This document shows positions 38,185-47,242 of a stretch of 64,000 bases of DNA, piece after piece. The translations under genes and the position numbers were made by a program. How positions within the stretch are numbered: the first letter of the stretch is position 1; every line of letters begins with the position of its first letter. Source of the DNA: Streptomyces tagetis (GTDB lineage: Bacteria; Actinomycetota; Actinomycetes; Streptomycetales; Streptomycetaceae); the NCBI RefSeq assembly GCF_018069565.1, contig NZ_JAGPNL010000003.1:496001-560000 (forward strand). Reading direction: 5' to 3'. The notes beneath the pieces were generated by a model. The model made no database searches, was not told the origin of the DNA, and saw only the letters and a list, made by a program, of their open reading frames with translations.

Positions 38185-38555
38185 AGTACCCGCTGCTGGC
38201 CCTGATCAAGCTGTACCAGTGGACGATCAGTCCGCTGCTCGGCCCGGTCTGCAAGTACTACCCGTCGTGTTCCCACTATGGCTTCACGGCCATCGACCGG
38301 CACGGTGCCCTCAAGGGCACGGCGCTCACCGCCTGGCGCATCCTGCGCTGCAATCCGTGGTCGCTCGGCGGAGTGGACCATGTCCCACCGCGCAAGCGGC
38401 CACGGTGGCACGAAATGCTGCGTGACGCATGGCGCGCACGCAAGAGCGGGCCCTCCGCCGCCGACCCGGCCACCGAGGGACAGACTTCTCCTCCGAGTCC
38501 GTCCGGTCCCTCCAGCCCGGCCGCGGAGACCCCGTCCCATGCCCAAGGAGCATGA
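38181..38555 (+). CDS. yidD: Membrane protein insertion efficiency factor YidD
   Basis: 124 aa. The family core is residues 1-75: [65 protein letters not shown], with three conserved Cys. The extra C-terminal 45 residues are Ser/Pro-rich and disordered, common in Streptomyces. Aids YidC-dependent insertion. Ends 3 nt before the yidC GTG. Confidence 0.93.
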   Translation: MKYPLLALIKLYQWTISPLLGPVCKYYPSCSHYGFTAIDRHGALKGTALTAWRILRCNPWSLGGVDHVPPRKRPRWHEMLRDAWRARKSGPSAADPATEGQTSPPSPSGPSSPAAETPSHAQGA

Positions 38556-38558
38556 TTA

Positions 38559-39839
38559 GTGGACACGATCGCCAGCCTCTTCAGCTTCATCACGACACCC
38601 GTCTCCTGGGTCATCGTCCAGTTCCACAGCGTGTACGGCGCCATCTTCGGCCCCGATACCGGGTGGGCCTGGGGCCTGTCCATCGTGTCCCTGGTGATCC
38701 TGATCCGCATCTGCCTGATCCCGCTCTTCGTGAAGCAGATCAAGGCGACGCGCGCGATGCAGACGCTCCAGCCGGAGATGAAGAAGATCCAGGAGCGCTA
38801 CAAGAGCGACCGACAGCGTCAGTCCGAAGAGATGATGAAGCTGTACAAGGAGACGGGCACCAACCCGCTCTCCTCGTGCCTTCCCATCCTGGCGCAGTCC
38901 CCGTTCTTCTTCGCCCTCTACCACGTGCTCAACGGCATCGCGTCGAACAAGACCATCGGCGTGATCAACCAGCCCCTGCTGGAGAGCGCGCAGAAGGCGC
39001 ACATCTTCGGGGCCCCGCTGGCCTCCAAGTTCTTCAGCAGTGAGAGCGACGTCACCGCCCTCAGCGCCTCGCTGACCGACGTCCGGGTCGTCACCGCGAT
39101 CATGATCGTGCTGATGTCGGCCTCGCAGTTCTTCACGCAGCGCCAGCTCATGACGAAGAACGTCGACACCACGGTGAAGACGCCGTTCATGCAGCAGCAG
39201 AAGATGCTGATGTACGTCTTCCCGGTCATGTTCGCCGTCTTCGGTGTGAACTTCCCGGTCGGTGTCCTCGTCTACTGGCTGACCACCAACGTGTGGACCA
39301 TGGGCCAGCAGATGTACGTCATCCACAACAACCCGACCCCGGGTTCCAAGGCCCAGGCCGCCTACCTGGACCGCCTCACCAAGCGCGTCTCCCACCACGG
39401 CGGGACCCGCGGCCGTGGTGAGCGCGCCATCGTGAAGGCGATCGTCGCCAAGGGCCGGGACCGCAACGAGTTCGAGCGCAAGTTCGTCAACGGGCTGAAC
39501 AAGGCCGGTCTCGCCGCCCAGCCCGACGGCACCGTCGTGAAGAGCGATGCCGAGGCCGTCGCGCAGACCGAGGACGGCGCGGCTGTCACCGGTGCGACGC
39601 CCAAGCGGCAGCAGCCCAAGCGCCAGAGCAAGGCCCAGCGGCAGTCCGGCAAGGCCGAGCACGAGGACAAGACCTCGCTGAGCAAGTCCGATGACTCCCC
39701 GGCCGGCGGCGAGGACACCAAGTCCACCGCCGGTGCCGCCAAGAAGCCCGCGCAGAAGTCCGGCAGCGGAGGCCGCAGCAAGGCCCAGTCCGGTCAGCGC
39801 AAGGGCCCGCAGCGGCCCAAGTCCCCGTCGAAGAAGTAA
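38559..39839 (+). CDS. yidC: Membrane insertase YidC
   Basis: 426 aa from a GTG. The first helix is [27 protein letters not shown]; then [48 protein letters not shown], the YidC/Oxa1 cytoplasmic hairpin, and three more membrane segments ending with [24 protein letters not shown]. The last 130 residues are a long Lys/Gln-rich basic tail that would bind ribosomes. Inserts membrane proteins with or without Sec. Confidence 0.96.
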   Translation: MDTIASLFSFITTPVSWVIVQFHSVYGAIFGPDTGWAWGLSIVSLVILIRICLIPLFVKQIKATRAMQTLQPEMKKIQERYKSDRQRQSEEMMKLYKETGTNPLSSCLPILAQSPFFFALYHVLNGIASNKTIGVINQPLLESAQKAHIFGAPLASKFFSSESDVTALSASLTDVRVVTAIMIVLMSASQFFTQRQLMTKNVDTTVKTPFMQQQKMLMYVFPVMFAVFGVNFPVGVLVYWLTTNVWTMGQQMYVIHNNPTPGSKAQAAYLDRLTKRVSHHGGTRGRGERAIVKAIVAKGRDRNEFERKFVNGLNKAGLAAQPDGTVVKSDAEAVAQTEDGAAVTGATPKRQQPKRQSKAQRQSGKAEHEDKTSLSKSDDSPAGGEDTKSTAGAAKKPAQKSGSGGRSKAQSGQRKGPQRPKSPSKK

Positions 39840-39854
39840 GAAGGAGTCCATCCC

Positions 39855-40367
39855 GTGACGGAAGGCACCACCTCCGCCGCTGCCGAGGGCGCAGACACCC
39901 TGACCCGCCTGGAGCAGGAGGGCGAGATCGCCGCGGACTACCTGGAGGGTCTGCTCGACATCGCCGACCTCGACGGCGACATCGACATGGACGTCGAGGC
40001 CGATCGTGCCGCTGTCTCGATCATCAGCGACTCGAACAGCCGTGATCTGCAGAAGCTGGTCGGCCGGGACGGCGAGGTCCTGGAGGCCCTACAGGAGCTG
40101 ACCCGCCTCGCCGTGCACCGAGAGACCGGGGACCGCAGTCGGCTGATGCTCGACATCGCCGAGTACCGGGCCCAGAAGCGCGCCGAGCTGTCCGAGCTGG
40201 GCGCCGAGGCCGCGGCCGAGGTCAAGAGCAACGGCGAGGCCGTCCGGCTGAAGCCGATGACGCCCTTCGAGCGCAAGGTCGTGCACGACGCGGTCAAGGC
40301 CGCGGGACTGCGCAGCGAGTCCGAGGGCGAGGAGCCGGAGCGCTTCGTCGTCGTGCTCCCCGCCTGA
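39855..40367 (+). CDS. jag: Jag/SpoIIIJ-associated RNA-binding protein (KH-R3H)
   Basis: 170 aa from a GTG with AAGGAGTCC upstream. KH-like domain (AADYLEGLLDIADLDGDIDMDVEADRAAVSIISDSNSRDLQKLVGRDGEVLEALQELTRLAVHRETGDRSRLMLDIAEYRAQKR) and R3H domain (GEAVRLKPMTPFERKVVHDAVKAAGLRSESEGEEPERFVVVLPA). Follows yidC, as usual. Binds RNA and is linked to cell-wall and division control in other bacteria. Confidence 0.93.
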   Translation: MTEGTTSAAAEGADTLTRLEQEGEIAADYLEGLLDIADLDGDIDMDVEADRAAVSIISDSNSRDLQKLVGRDGEVLEALQELTRLAVHRETGDRSRLMLDIAEYRAQKRAELSELGAEAAAEVKSNGEAVRLKPMTPFERKVVHDAVKAAGLRSESEGEEPERFVVVLPA

Positions 40368-40385
40368 TCGGTTCCCCGATCGTCC

Positions 40386-40419
40386 GGCCCCGTCTGTCGT
40401 GCAGACGGGGCCGATTTTT
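40386..40419 (+). terminator. Intrinsic terminator after jag
   Basis: Perfect 11-bp arms GGCCCCGTCTG (40386-40396) and CAGACGGGGCC (40402-40412), 5-nt loop, then GA and TTTTT. The clearest intrinsic terminator in the window. Confidence 0.9.
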
Positions 40420-40493
40420 CTCAGCCTGATAGTTCTGGTGGTTCTGGCAGCGGCGCCCAGCGCGCGCCGTGCGGTACGGAAGGACGGTTCCCC

Positions 40494-41210
40494 GTGACGG
40501 AGGCAGCGGAGCTCCCGCCTGTGCCCGAGCAGGCACGTGAGGTGTTCGGCGATCGCTACGCGGACGTGATCCGCTACGCGGAGCTGCTCGCCGAGGCGGG
40601 AGTGCAGCGCGGACTGATCGGTCCGCGTGAGGTTCCCCGCCTGTGGGAGCGGCACTTGCTCAACTGCGCCGTGCTCTCGGAGGTCGTGCCCGAAGGCGTG
40701 ACGGTGTGCGACGTCGGTTCGGGGGCCGGCCTGCCCGGCATTCCGCTGGCGCTCGTCCGGGAGGACCTGAAGATCACGCTCCTGGAGCCGCTGCTGCGGC
40801 GCACCAACTTCCTGACGGAGGTCGTGGAGCTGCTGGGCCTGGACCACGTGACCGTGGTGCGGGGCCGGGCCGAGGAGGTCATGGGCAAGATCCCGCCGGT
40901 GCACGTCGTGACCGCGCGTGCGGTGGCCCCGCTCGACCGCCTGGCCACCTGGGGGATTCCTCTGCTCCGCCCGTACGGGGAGATGCTCGCCCTCAAGGGC
41001 GACACCGCCGAGGAGGAGCTGAAGGCCGCGGCGGCGGCGCTGAGCAAGCTGGGCGCCGTGGAGACGTCGATCCTGCATGTCGGCGAGGGCATCGTGGACC
41101 CCCTCTCCACCGTGGTGCGGGTCGAGGTCGGGGAGAGCCCCGGCGGCGTGCGCTTCGCGGCCAAGCGGGCGAAGGCGGCTCGGACGGGGCGGACCCGCCG
41201 CCGCCGGTAG
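40494..41210 (+). CDS. rsmG: 16S rRNA (guanine527-N7)-methyltransferase RsmG
   Basis: 238 aa from a GTG. Methylates G527 in 16S rRNA with SAM. Family landmarks: FGDRYADVIRYAELLAEAGVQRGLIGPREVPRLWERHLLNCAVLSEVVPEGVTVCDVGSGAGLPGIPLALVREDLKITLLEPLLRR. The VGSGAGLPG loop binds SAM. Loss-of-function in actinobacteria gives low-level streptomycin resistance. Basic tail at the end. Confidence 0.95.
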   Translation: MTEAAELPPVPEQAREVFGDRYADVIRYAELLAEAGVQRGLIGPREVPRLWERHLLNCAVLSEVVPEGVTVCDVGSGAGLPGIPLALVREDLKITLLEPLLRRTNFLTEVVELLGLDHVTVVRGRAEEVMGKIPPVHVVTARAVAPLDRLATWGIPLLRPYGEMLALKGDTAEEELKAAAAALSKLGAVETSILHVGEGIVDPLSTVVRVEVGESPGGVRFAAKRAKAARTGRTRRRR

Positions 41211-41605
41211 CCGACATCGGGTCGTCGAAACACCGAGGGGTCGGGGCGGCGGCGTGCCGAGGAGCGCCAGGGGTGCCAGGGGTGCGGACGGGGCGAGGGC
41301 ACCGGGAACGCGGGTGAGGAAACGTACTCCACCCCAGCCTCCCCGACCGGCCTCGCCGGAGTGTCGCGGCTCCCCGGCCTCGGCCGCACTGCATCGTGTT
41401 TCACGTGAAACGTCGCTCACTGCTGCACGGCATCATCAGTCGCGGCCGCGCTGCGGCCGAACCGCGCGATCGACGGCCTCTCGGCTCCCTCGGGGAAGAG
41501 CCCGGGTCGTCGGACGCTGTATCCCTCTTCCGGGGCACGGAGTTGTCCACAGAGGTGGATTTCTCCACAGAAGGACAGACCTCACTGGTTCACGACCCCG
41601 GAGAC
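41211..41605. promoter_or_regulatory. parAB upstream region with parS and DnaA boxes
   Basis: A 395-bp gap. It holds parS at 41398-41411, a perfect DnaA box TTGTCCACA at 41543-41551 and a second box-like TTCTCCACA at 41561-41569, 35-60 bp before the parA ATG. I see no confident -35/-10 pair. Confidence 0.6.
41398..41411. promoter_or_regulatory. parS: parS site 1
   Basis: Perfect GTTTCACGTGAAAC between rsmG and parA. ParB binding and spreading site. Confidence 0.95.
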
Positions 41606-42679
41606 ATGGGAGGCTCTGTTCATTCCGAGCCTGAAGTCGAGGAGAGTGAATCCTTGCGGTCCGACGCCAACATCGCGGGACCGATGACCGATCCGGTCCC
41701 CGGTCCCCGAACCGAGTCGATGGGGGCGGATGTTTCACGTGAAACACCGCCTCCGATGGACGACACTCCGATCGGTCGTGCTGCCCAGATGGCGGTAGAG
41801 GCACTGGGCCGGGGCGGCGAGGGGATGCCGCGACCCGAGCAGACCCGCATCGTCGTGGTCGCCAACCAGAAGGGTGGGGTGGGCAAGACGACGACGACCG
41901 TCAATCTTGCCGCCTCGCTGGCTCTGCACGGTGCCCGTGTCCTGGTCGTCGACCTGGACCCCCAGGGGAACGCGTCCACGGCCCTGGGAATCGACCACCA
42001 CGCCGATGTGCCGTCCATCTACGACGTCCTGGTGGAGAGCCGGCCTCTCTCGGAGGTCGTCCAGCCGGTGGTGGACGTCGAGGGACTCTTCTGCGCGCCC
42101 GCCACGATCGATCTCGCCGGTGCGGAGATCGAGCTGGTCTCGCTGGTGGCACGGGAGAGCCGGTTGGAGCGGGCGATCCAGTCCTACGAACAGCCGCTGG
42201 ACTACATCCTCATCGACTGCCCGCCCTCACTGGGTCTGCTGACGGTCAACGCACTCGTCGCCGGCCAAGAAGTGCTCATCCCGATCCAGTGTGAGTACTA
42301 CGCCCTGGAGGGCCTGGGGCAGCTTCTGCGCAACGTCGACCTGGTCCGGGGACACCTGAACCCGACGCTGCACGTGTCGACGATCCTGCTCACCATGTAC
42401 GACGGCCGGACGAGGCTCGCCTCCCAGGTCGCGGAAGAGGTGCGCAGCCACTTCGGCGAGGAGGTGCTGCGGACGAGCATTCCTCGCTCGGTCCGTATCT
42501 CCGAGGCGCCGAGCTACGGGCAGACGGTGCTGACCTACGATCCAGGTTCGAGCGGAGCCCTCTCCTACTTGGAGGCGGCCCGCGAAATCGCACTGAGGGG
42601 CGTGGGCATCAGCTATGACGCGACCCAGGCCCATATCGGTGCACAGACTGATCCGACCATGGTGGAGGGGATGCAGTGA
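41606..42679 (+). CDS. parA: Chromosome partitioning ATPase ParA
   Basis: 357 aa from the ATG at 41606; a GTG inside parS (41396) would add 70 residues, but the shorter form gives the usual Streptomyces length. Disordered N-terminus of about 80 residues, then [24 protein letters not shown] with deviant Walker A (two Lys, near residues 86-93), [17 protein letters not shown] and [13 protein letters not shown]. Walker-type ATPase that moves ParB-oriC complexes along hyphae. The ParB GTG overlaps its stop (GTGA). Confidence 0.94.
   Translation: MGGSVHSEPEVEESESLRSDANIAGPMTDPVPGPRTESMGADVSRETPPPMDDTPIGRAAQMAVEALGRGGEGMPRPEQTRIVVVANQKGGVGKTTTTVNLAASLALHGARVLVVDLDPQGNASTALGIDHHADVPSIYDVLVESRPLSEVVQPVVDVEGLFCAPATIDLAGAEIELVSLVARESRLERAIQSYEQPLDYILIDCPPSLGLLTVNALVAGQEVLIPIQCEYYALEGLGQLLRNVDLVRGHLNPTLHVSTILLTMYDGRTRLASQVAEEVRSHFGEEVLRTSIPRSVRISEAPSYGQTVLTYDPGSSGALSYLEAAREIALRGVGISYDATQAHIGAQTDPTMVEGMQ
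41732..41745. promoter_or_regulatory. parS: parS site 2, inside parA
   Basis: Perfect GTTTCACGTGAAAC in the disordered N-terminal part, encoding Val-Ser-Arg-Glu-Thr. Confidence 0.95.
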
Positions 42680-43776
42680 GCGAGCGACGGAGGGGATTGG
42701 GCCGTGGTCTCGGCGCACTGATTCCCGCTGCTCCGACCGAGAAGTCGGTGGCCTCGGCAGCGCTGGGGAACGCGGCGTCCGCGCCCCCCGCGGGGGTTCC
42801 CGGACTGTCGGCCGAGCGAGGTGTGGCGGCGGCGAAGGTGGCGGCACTCGCCTCCGTTTCACGTGAAACAGAGGCACCCGGCACACAGAGCGGTTCGGAT
42901 CTGCCGGCGGCTCCCCTGGGCGCGCACTTCGCCGAGATCCCCCTTGACGCCATCACGCCGAACCCGCGGCAGCCGCGCGATGTCTTCGATGAGGACGCAC
43001 TCGCGGAACTCGTGACCTCCATCAAGGAGGTGGGCCTTCTCCAGCCGGTCGTCGTCCGGCAGACGGGTCCTTCGCGGTACGAGCTGATCATGGGCGAGCG
43101 TCGCTGGCGGGCCTGCCGTCAGGCGGGCATGGAGGCCATCCCCGCGATCGTCCGGGCGACCGAGGACGAGAAGCTGCTGCTGGACGCCCTGCTGGAGAAC
43201 CTCCACCGGGCCCAGCTCAACCCCCTGGAGGAGGCAGCCGCCTACGACCAGCTCCTCCAGGACTTCAACTGCACCCACGATCAGCTCGCGGACCGGATCG
43301 GACGTTCCCGTCCACAGGTCTCCAACACGCTGCGTCTGCTGAAGCTGTCGCCGACCGTGCAGCGGCGGGTCGCCGCCGGGGTGCTCTCGGCGGGCCATGC
43401 TCGGGCGCTGCTCTCGGTGGAGGACGCGGAGGAGCAGGACCGGCTGGCCCACCGGATCGTGGCCGAAGGGCTCTCGGTGCGGGCGGTCGAGGAGATCGTG
43501 GCACTGATGGGCTCCCGTCCGCAGAAGGCCACCCGGCCCAAGGGGCCGCGGGCCGGTGCCCTGGTCTCTCCGGCACTCTCCGACCTGGCGACCCGGCTCT
43601 CGGACCGCTTCGAGACGCGGGTGAAGGTCGACCTGGGACAGAAGAAGGGCAAGATCACCGTGGAGTTCGCCTCCATGGAGGACCTGGAGCGCATCCTCGG
43701 CAGTCTCGCTCCCGGTGAGGGGCGCGTCCTGCAGAAGAGCCTTCTGGACGGCGACTCGGAGGAATCCGACTCCTGA
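42676..43776 (+). CDS. parB: Chromosome partitioning protein ParB
   Basis: 366 aa from a [20 protein letters not shown] is the ParA-stimulating N-terminus. Then the CTPase domain ([65 protein letters not shown]; box II GERRWRA), the HTH that reads parS ([24 protein letters not shown]) and a C-terminal dimer domain ([25 protein letters not shown]). Spreads from parS to form the segregation complex. Confidence 0.95.
   Translation: MSERRRGLGRGLGALIPAAPTEKSVASAALGNAASAPPAGVPGLSAERGVAAAKVAALASVSRETEAPGTQSGSDLPAAPLGAHFAEIPLDAITPNPRQPRDVFDEDALAELVTSIKEVGLLQPVVVRQTGPSRYELIMGERRWRACRQAGMEAIPAIVRATEDEKLLLDALLENLHRAQLNPLEEAAAYDQLLQDFNCTHDQLADRIGRSRPQVSNTLRLLKLSPTVQRRVAAGVLSAGHARALLSVEDAEEQDRLAHRIVAEGLSVRAVEEIVALMGSRPQKATRPKGPRAGALVSPALSDLATRLSDRFETRVKVDLGQKKGKITVEFASMEDLERILGSLAPGEGRVLQKSLLDGDSEESDS
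42856..42869. promoter_or_regulatory. parS: parS site 3, inside parB
   Basis: Perfect GTTTCACGTGAAAC, again read as Val-Ser-Arg-Glu-Thr, in the linker before the CTPase domain. Confidence 0.95.
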
Positions 43777-43816
43777 TGTCGGACGAGGGACACCGTGATG
43801 GTGTTCCCTGTCGTCG

Positions 43817-43862
43817 GGGCGGGTCGTGATCCGGTACCTCACCGGATCACGACCCGCCCTTT
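43817..43862 (+). terminator. parAB terminator
   Basis: Perfect 19-bp arms (43817-43835 and 43841-43859), 5-nt loop, then TTT. Among the longest stems in the window. Confidence 0.88.
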
Positions 43863-43958
43863 GCCGTTCGTCGGTGTCGGTGCCACCCCATCGTCGATAC
43901 GATGCGAACGAGAGGGGCGCTCGCACCCGGCAGTACCTCCGAGAGGCAGGCAGGGGCC

Positions 43959-44216
43959 ATGCGAACGATGAGCCGCGCCGCACTGGTCAGCGCGGGAGTG
44001 GGGCTGGGCGTGGTCGGCGGGTTCCTGTGCGGCCTGCTCAGGGAACGGGACGCCCTGAGGGCCGCCCGTGCCGCGGCTGGTGAAGGAAGCGAGGATCAGC
44101 CTTCATGGGGCGTCGGCTCGTACCGCTCACGCTGGACAACCTTCAGGACCTCCCTCGGAGTTGCCGCTCGTGCGTCTTCTGGGAGTTGGACCCCGTCAGC
44201 GGCGAAGCCGCGGTAA
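43959..44216 (+). CDS. Small possible membrane protein
   Basis: 85 aa at most. An ATG at 43959 gives MRTMSRAALVSAGVGLGVVGGFLCGLLRERDALRAARAAAGEG, one hydrophobic segment and a charged helix, plausible as a tiny membrane protein. The last 37 residues overlap the start of the acetyltransferase gene in another frame and look like shadow sequence. AGGCAGG lies upstream. It could instead be only leader sequence. Confidence 0.4.
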   Translation: MRTMSRAALVSAGVGLGVVGGFLCGLLRERDALRAARAAAGEGSEDQPSWGVGSYRSRWTTFRTSLGVAARASSGSWTPSAAKPR

Positions 44217-44722
44217 CCGGGGGCACGGCGGCCCTGGAGAAGGAGTCCTGGATCTCCGCCGTCCTGCTGGACTGGGGTTCGTGCGGTCGCGTGGTCTACG
44301 TCGACGACGTGCCGGTGGGCTTCGTCCTCTACGCTCCTCCCGCCTACGTCCCGCGCTCGATGGCGTTTCCCACGAGCCCCGTCTCCTCGGATGCGGTGCA
44401 GTTGATGACGGCGTTCGTCCTCCCCGCCTATCAGGGACAGGGGTTGGGCCGGGTGATGGTGCAGACGGTGGCCAAGGATCTCCTGCGGCGCGGGGTCAAG
44501 GCGATCGAGGCGTTCGGGGACGCCCGCTGGAAGGAGCCCGCCTGCGTGCTGCCGGCGAACCACCTCCTGGCGGTCGGCTTCAAGACGGTCCGCCCGCATC
44601 CGCGATACCCCCGGCTCCGGCTGGAACTGCGGTCGACGCTGTCCTGGAAGGAAGACGTCGAGATGGCGCTCGACCGGCTGCTCGGCGCCGTCCAGAAGGA
44701 GCCGGCGCTGCGGCCCCTGTAA
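44105..44722 (+). CDS. GNAT-family N-acetyltransferase
   Basis: 205 aa. N-terminal LTLDNLQDLPRSCRSCVFWELDP is a conserved start with two Cys. The acetyl-CoA site is LMTAFVLPAYQGQGLGRVMVQTVAKDLLRRGVKAIEAFG, with the Q-G-Q-G-L-G loop. A final AFGDARWKEPACVLPANHLLAVGFKTVRPHPRYPRLRLEL follows. Homologues lie next to parB in Streptomyces. Substrate unknown. Confidence 0.88.
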   Translation: MGRRLVPLTLDNLQDLPRSCRSCVFWELDPVSGEAAVTGGTAALEKESWISAVLLDWGSCGRVVYVDDVPVGFVLYAPPAYVPRSMAFPTSPVSSDAVQLMTAFVLPAYQGQGLGRVMVQTVAKDLLRRGVKAIEAFGDARWKEPACVLPANHLLAVGFKTVRPHPRYPRLRLELRSTLSWKEDVEMALDRLLGAVQKEPALRPL

Positions 44723-44770
44723 GGAGCCTTTCCGTACGCCGTGACGCACTCCGTGACACCGGAAGACGGA

Positions 44771-44804
44771 CGAAGGGGCCGACCCTGATGGGTCGGCCCC
44801 TTCG
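44771..44804. terminator. Bidirectional terminator beside parS
   Basis: Perfect 15-bp arms (44771-44785 and 44790-44804), 4-nt loop, between the convergent acetyltransferase and trxA genes. It abuts parS site 4. Confidence 0.82.
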
Positions 44805-44805
44805 T

Positions 44806-44819
44806 GTTTCACGTGAAAC
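44806..44819. promoter_or_regulatory. parS: parS site 4
   Basis: Perfect GTTTCACGTGAAAC, 2 nt from the terminator hairpin and 1 nt from the trxA stop. Confidence 0.95.
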
Positions 44820-44820
44820 A

Positions 44821-45153
44821 TCAGTCGGCGATGAAGTCCTCGAGGTCGCGGACGATCGCGGCCTTGGGCTTCGCGCCGACGATGGTCTTGGCGACCTCGC
44901 CACCCTGGTAGACGTTGAGGGTCGGGATCGACATGACGCCGTACTTGGCGGCCGTGCCCGGGTTCTCGTCGATGTTCAGCTTGACGATCTCGATCTTGTC
45001 GCCGTACTCGGCGGCGATCGCCTCGAGGGACGGCGCGATCTGACGGCACGGGCCGCACCAGGCGGCCCAGAAGTCCACCAGGACAGGCTTGTCGCTCTTG
45101 AGCACATCCTGCTCGAAGGAGGCATCGGTCACTTGCTTGAGGGTGCCGGCCAC
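44821..45153 (-). CDS. trxA: Thioredoxin
   Basis: 110 aa with the active site WAAWCGPCRQ (Cys 33 and 36) and the cis-Pro in GVMSIPTLNVYQGG. Reduces protein disulfides. Lies 35 nt after trxB, so the two form a trxBA operon. Confidence 0.97.
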   Translation of the reverse strand: MAGTLKQVTDASFEQDVLKSDKPVLVDFWAAWCGPCRQIAPSLEAIAAEYGDKIEIVKLNIDENPGTAAKYGVMSIPTLNVYQGGEVAKTIVGAKPKAAIVRDLEDFIAD

Positions 45154-45188
45154 GGCGGGCTCCTTAGTAACTGGTTGGGGCGGCGGGG

Positions 45189-46157
45189 TCAGACAGTGGT
45201 CTTCTCAGGCTCGGCCTGGTCCTCGTCGCTGAGGGCGGCGAGGAAGCGCTCGGCGTCGAGAGCGGCGGCGCAGCCGGTGCCGGCGGCGGTGATCGCCTGG
45301 CGGTAGGTGTGGTCCACCACGTCACCGGCGCCGAAGACCCCGGTCACGCTCGTACGGGTCGACGGAGCCTCGACCTGCAGGTAGCCCTCGGGGTCCAGTT
45401 CGAGCTGGCCCTTGAAGAGCTCCGTGCGCGGGTCGTGGCCGATGGCGATGAACAGGCCGGTGACCGCCAGGTCGGACAGCTCACCGGTCTTGACGTTGCG
45501 CAGCTTCAGACCGGAGAGCTTCTGGTCACCCTGGACCTCGGCGATCTCGCTGTCCCAGACGAAGGTGATCTTCGGGTCGGCGAAGGCGCGCTCCTGCATC
45601 GCCTTCGAGGCGCGCAGGGTGTCACGGCGGTGGACGACCGTCACGGACTTGGCGAAGCGCGAGAGGAAGGTGGCCTCCTCCATCGCCGTGTCACCGCCGC
45701 CGATCACGGCGATGTCCTTGTCCTTGAAGAAGAAGCCGTCACAGGTCGCGCACCAGGAGACGCCGCGGCCGGAGAGAGCGTCCTCGTTCGGCAGACCGAG
45801 CTTGCGGTGCTGGGAACCGGTGGTGACGATGACGGTCTTCGCCCGGTGGACCGTGCCCGCGGTGTCGGTGACGGTCTTGATCTCGCCGGTCAGGTCGACG
45901 GCGACGATGTCGTCCGGGATCAGCTCGGCACCGAAGCGCTCCGCCTGGGCCCGCATGTTGTCCATGAGCTCGGGACCCAGGATGCCCTCCTGGAAACCCG
46001 GGAAGTTCTCCACATCGGTGGTGTTCATCAGCGCACCACCCGCCGTGACGGCGCCCTCGAACACCAGCGGCTTCAGCGACGCGCGCGCGGTGTAGAGCGC
46101 CGCCGTGTAGCCGGCGGGCCCGGAGCCGATGATGATCACGTTTCGGACGTCGCTCAC
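45189..46157 (-). CDS. trxB: Thioredoxin reductase
   Basis: 322 aa. FAD motif [19 protein letters not shown] at the start, redox motif [10 protein letters not shown] with Cys 136 and 139, NADPH motif [18 protein letters not shown], and a second FAD motif near the end ([34 protein letters not shown]). Passes electrons from NADPH to TrxA. A SigR-type promoter precedes it. Confidence 0.97.
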   Translation of the reverse strand: MSDVRNVIIIGSGPAGYTAALYTARASLKPLVFEGAVTAGGALMNTTDVENFPGFQEGILGPELMDNMRAQAERFGAELIPDDIVAVDLTGEIKTVTDTAGTVHRAKTVIVTTGSQHRKLGLPNEDALSGRGVSWCATCDGFFFKDKDIAVIGGGDTAMEEATFLSRFAKSVTVVHRRDTLRASKAMQERAFADPKITFVWDSEIAEVQGDQKLSGLKLRNVKTGELSDLAVTGLFIAIGHDPRTELFKGQLELDPEGYLQVEAPSTRTSVTGVFGAGDVVDHTYRQAITAAGTGCAAALDAERFLAALSDEDQAEPEKTTV

Positions 46158-46230
46158 GGCTTCATTCCTCGTCTCTGGACTGCGTCTTCAGGGCCGGACG
46201 GAACTCTTCTACGGAGCTCTCATCCCACCC

Positions 46231-46257
46231 AACGGATACTAAGGGGCGCGCATTCCC
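46231..46257 (-). promoter_or_regulatory. SigR-type promoter of trxBA
   Basis: On the minus strand GGGAAT (46252-46257), exactly 18 bp, then GTT (46231-46233). This matches the thiol-stress SigR consensus; trxBA is a known SigR target in Streptomyces. Confidence 0.82.
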
Positions 46258-46375
46258 GCTGTGTCCGGGCACACGGAAGCGGTGCCGGGACATCCGGGAG
46301 TGCCCCGGTTCGGGAAGCGACGGGACCGGACGCCGGCTCCACGGTGCCCGGAGGGCGTGGCCGTGGCAACCGTGC

Positions 46376-47242
46376 TCAGGGACGCGCGTAGCTGTGCTGG
46401 AGGAGGACGGTGCCCGTGCCGAGGGACGGACGGCCGACACAGGCCGAGTCGACGAGGTAGGCGGTGACCCGGCCGTCGTACGCGGGGTCGGGCAGCACGA
46501 CGAGCAGCGCCTCCTTGCCCTGGTAGACACCTGCCTCCGTGGCGAGAGCCGCTTCCTCCCGACCAATGCCCTGCCGCACGCACTCGGGGACGGTCGGCTG
46601 CTCGAAGACGTGGTTCTCCGGTTCGGTCTCGGACTCCATGCCGAGGGTGTGCGGTGTTCCGGGACCGCTCCCCTCTTGCTGCCCGTCCGCGAGGAGACCC
46701 GCGACAAGGTCCTTGAGCCGGCCTTCGGAAAAGGTGTCCGCGAGCGTGGTCCGGGCCTGCGTGGCGGTCTCGGACGTGCCCCTCTCCCCCAGAGACGACA
46801 CGATCACGGAGCCGAGCCCCAGGGCGGCGGCAGCGGTCACGGCGCCCAGGAGCGCGATCCTGCGCCGTCCGGCCCGCCCGCGGTCCTTGCGCCCGGGGCC
46901 GGTCGTGGAGGGCCGGGCCCGCCCCGCCGGCCGCGCTGCCGCTCCGCGTGTTTCACGTGAAACGGACGCGGGGTCGTGCGCCGGCTCCCGCGTCTTCGCC
47001 TCCGCGGCGAGAGCGGCGTCGATACGACCTGCCACGTCCTCGGGCATCGGGACCGGCTCCGGCAGGGTCCCGAGCAGGTCCCGGATCTCCAGCAGGGACG
47101 CGTGGACGTCCGCGCACGGTGCACAGGTCTCCAGATGCCGTCGCAGCAGCGTGGTCCGTGCCGGTGCGAGGAGGCCCTCGGTGAGGTCGGAGATCTCCGT
47201 GACATCAGGGTGCCCGGTCATGTCTGCCGTCGATGACGTCAT
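46376..47242 (-). CDS. Anti-sigma factor of SigM (zinc ZAS type)
   Basis: 288 aa. N-terminal RRHLETCAPC gives the H-x3-C-x2-C zinc motif (His 36, Cys 40, Cys 43), then one transmembrane helix (IALLGAVTAAAALGLGSVIVSS) and an extracytoplasmic domain of about 140 residues. Overlaps the sigM stop (ATGA), so the two are co-translated. Holds SigM inactive, probably until an envelope or redox signal. parS site 5 lies in its linker. Confidence 0.88.
   Translation of the reverse strand: MTSSTADMTGHPDVTEISDLTEGLLAPARTTLLRRHLETCAPCADVHASLLEIRDLLGTLPEPVPMPEDVAGRIDAALAAEAKTREPAHDPASVSRETRGAAARPAGRARPSTTGPGRKDRGRAGRRRIALLGAVTAAAALGLGSVIVSSLGERGTSETATQARTTLADTFSEGRLKDLVAGLLADGQQEGSGPGTPHTLGMESETEPENHVFEQPTVPECVRQGIGREEAALATEAGVYQGKEALLVVLPDPAYDGRVTAYLVDSACVGRPSLGTGTVLLQHSYARP
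46950..46963. promoter_or_regulatory. parS: parS site 5, inside the anti-sigma gene
   Basis: Perfect GTTTCACGTGAAAC; on the coding strand it again reads Val-Ser-Arg-Glu-Thr. Confidence 0.95.

Noticed and set aside
41396..41605. 70-residue N-terminal extension of ParA starting inside parS
   Set aside because: Would give an atypical length; the ATG at 41606 gives the usual 357 residues.
44105..44216. C-terminal part of the small 43959 frame
   Set aside because: It overlaps the acetyltransferase and looks like a frame shadow; only the N-terminal membrane segment is plausible.
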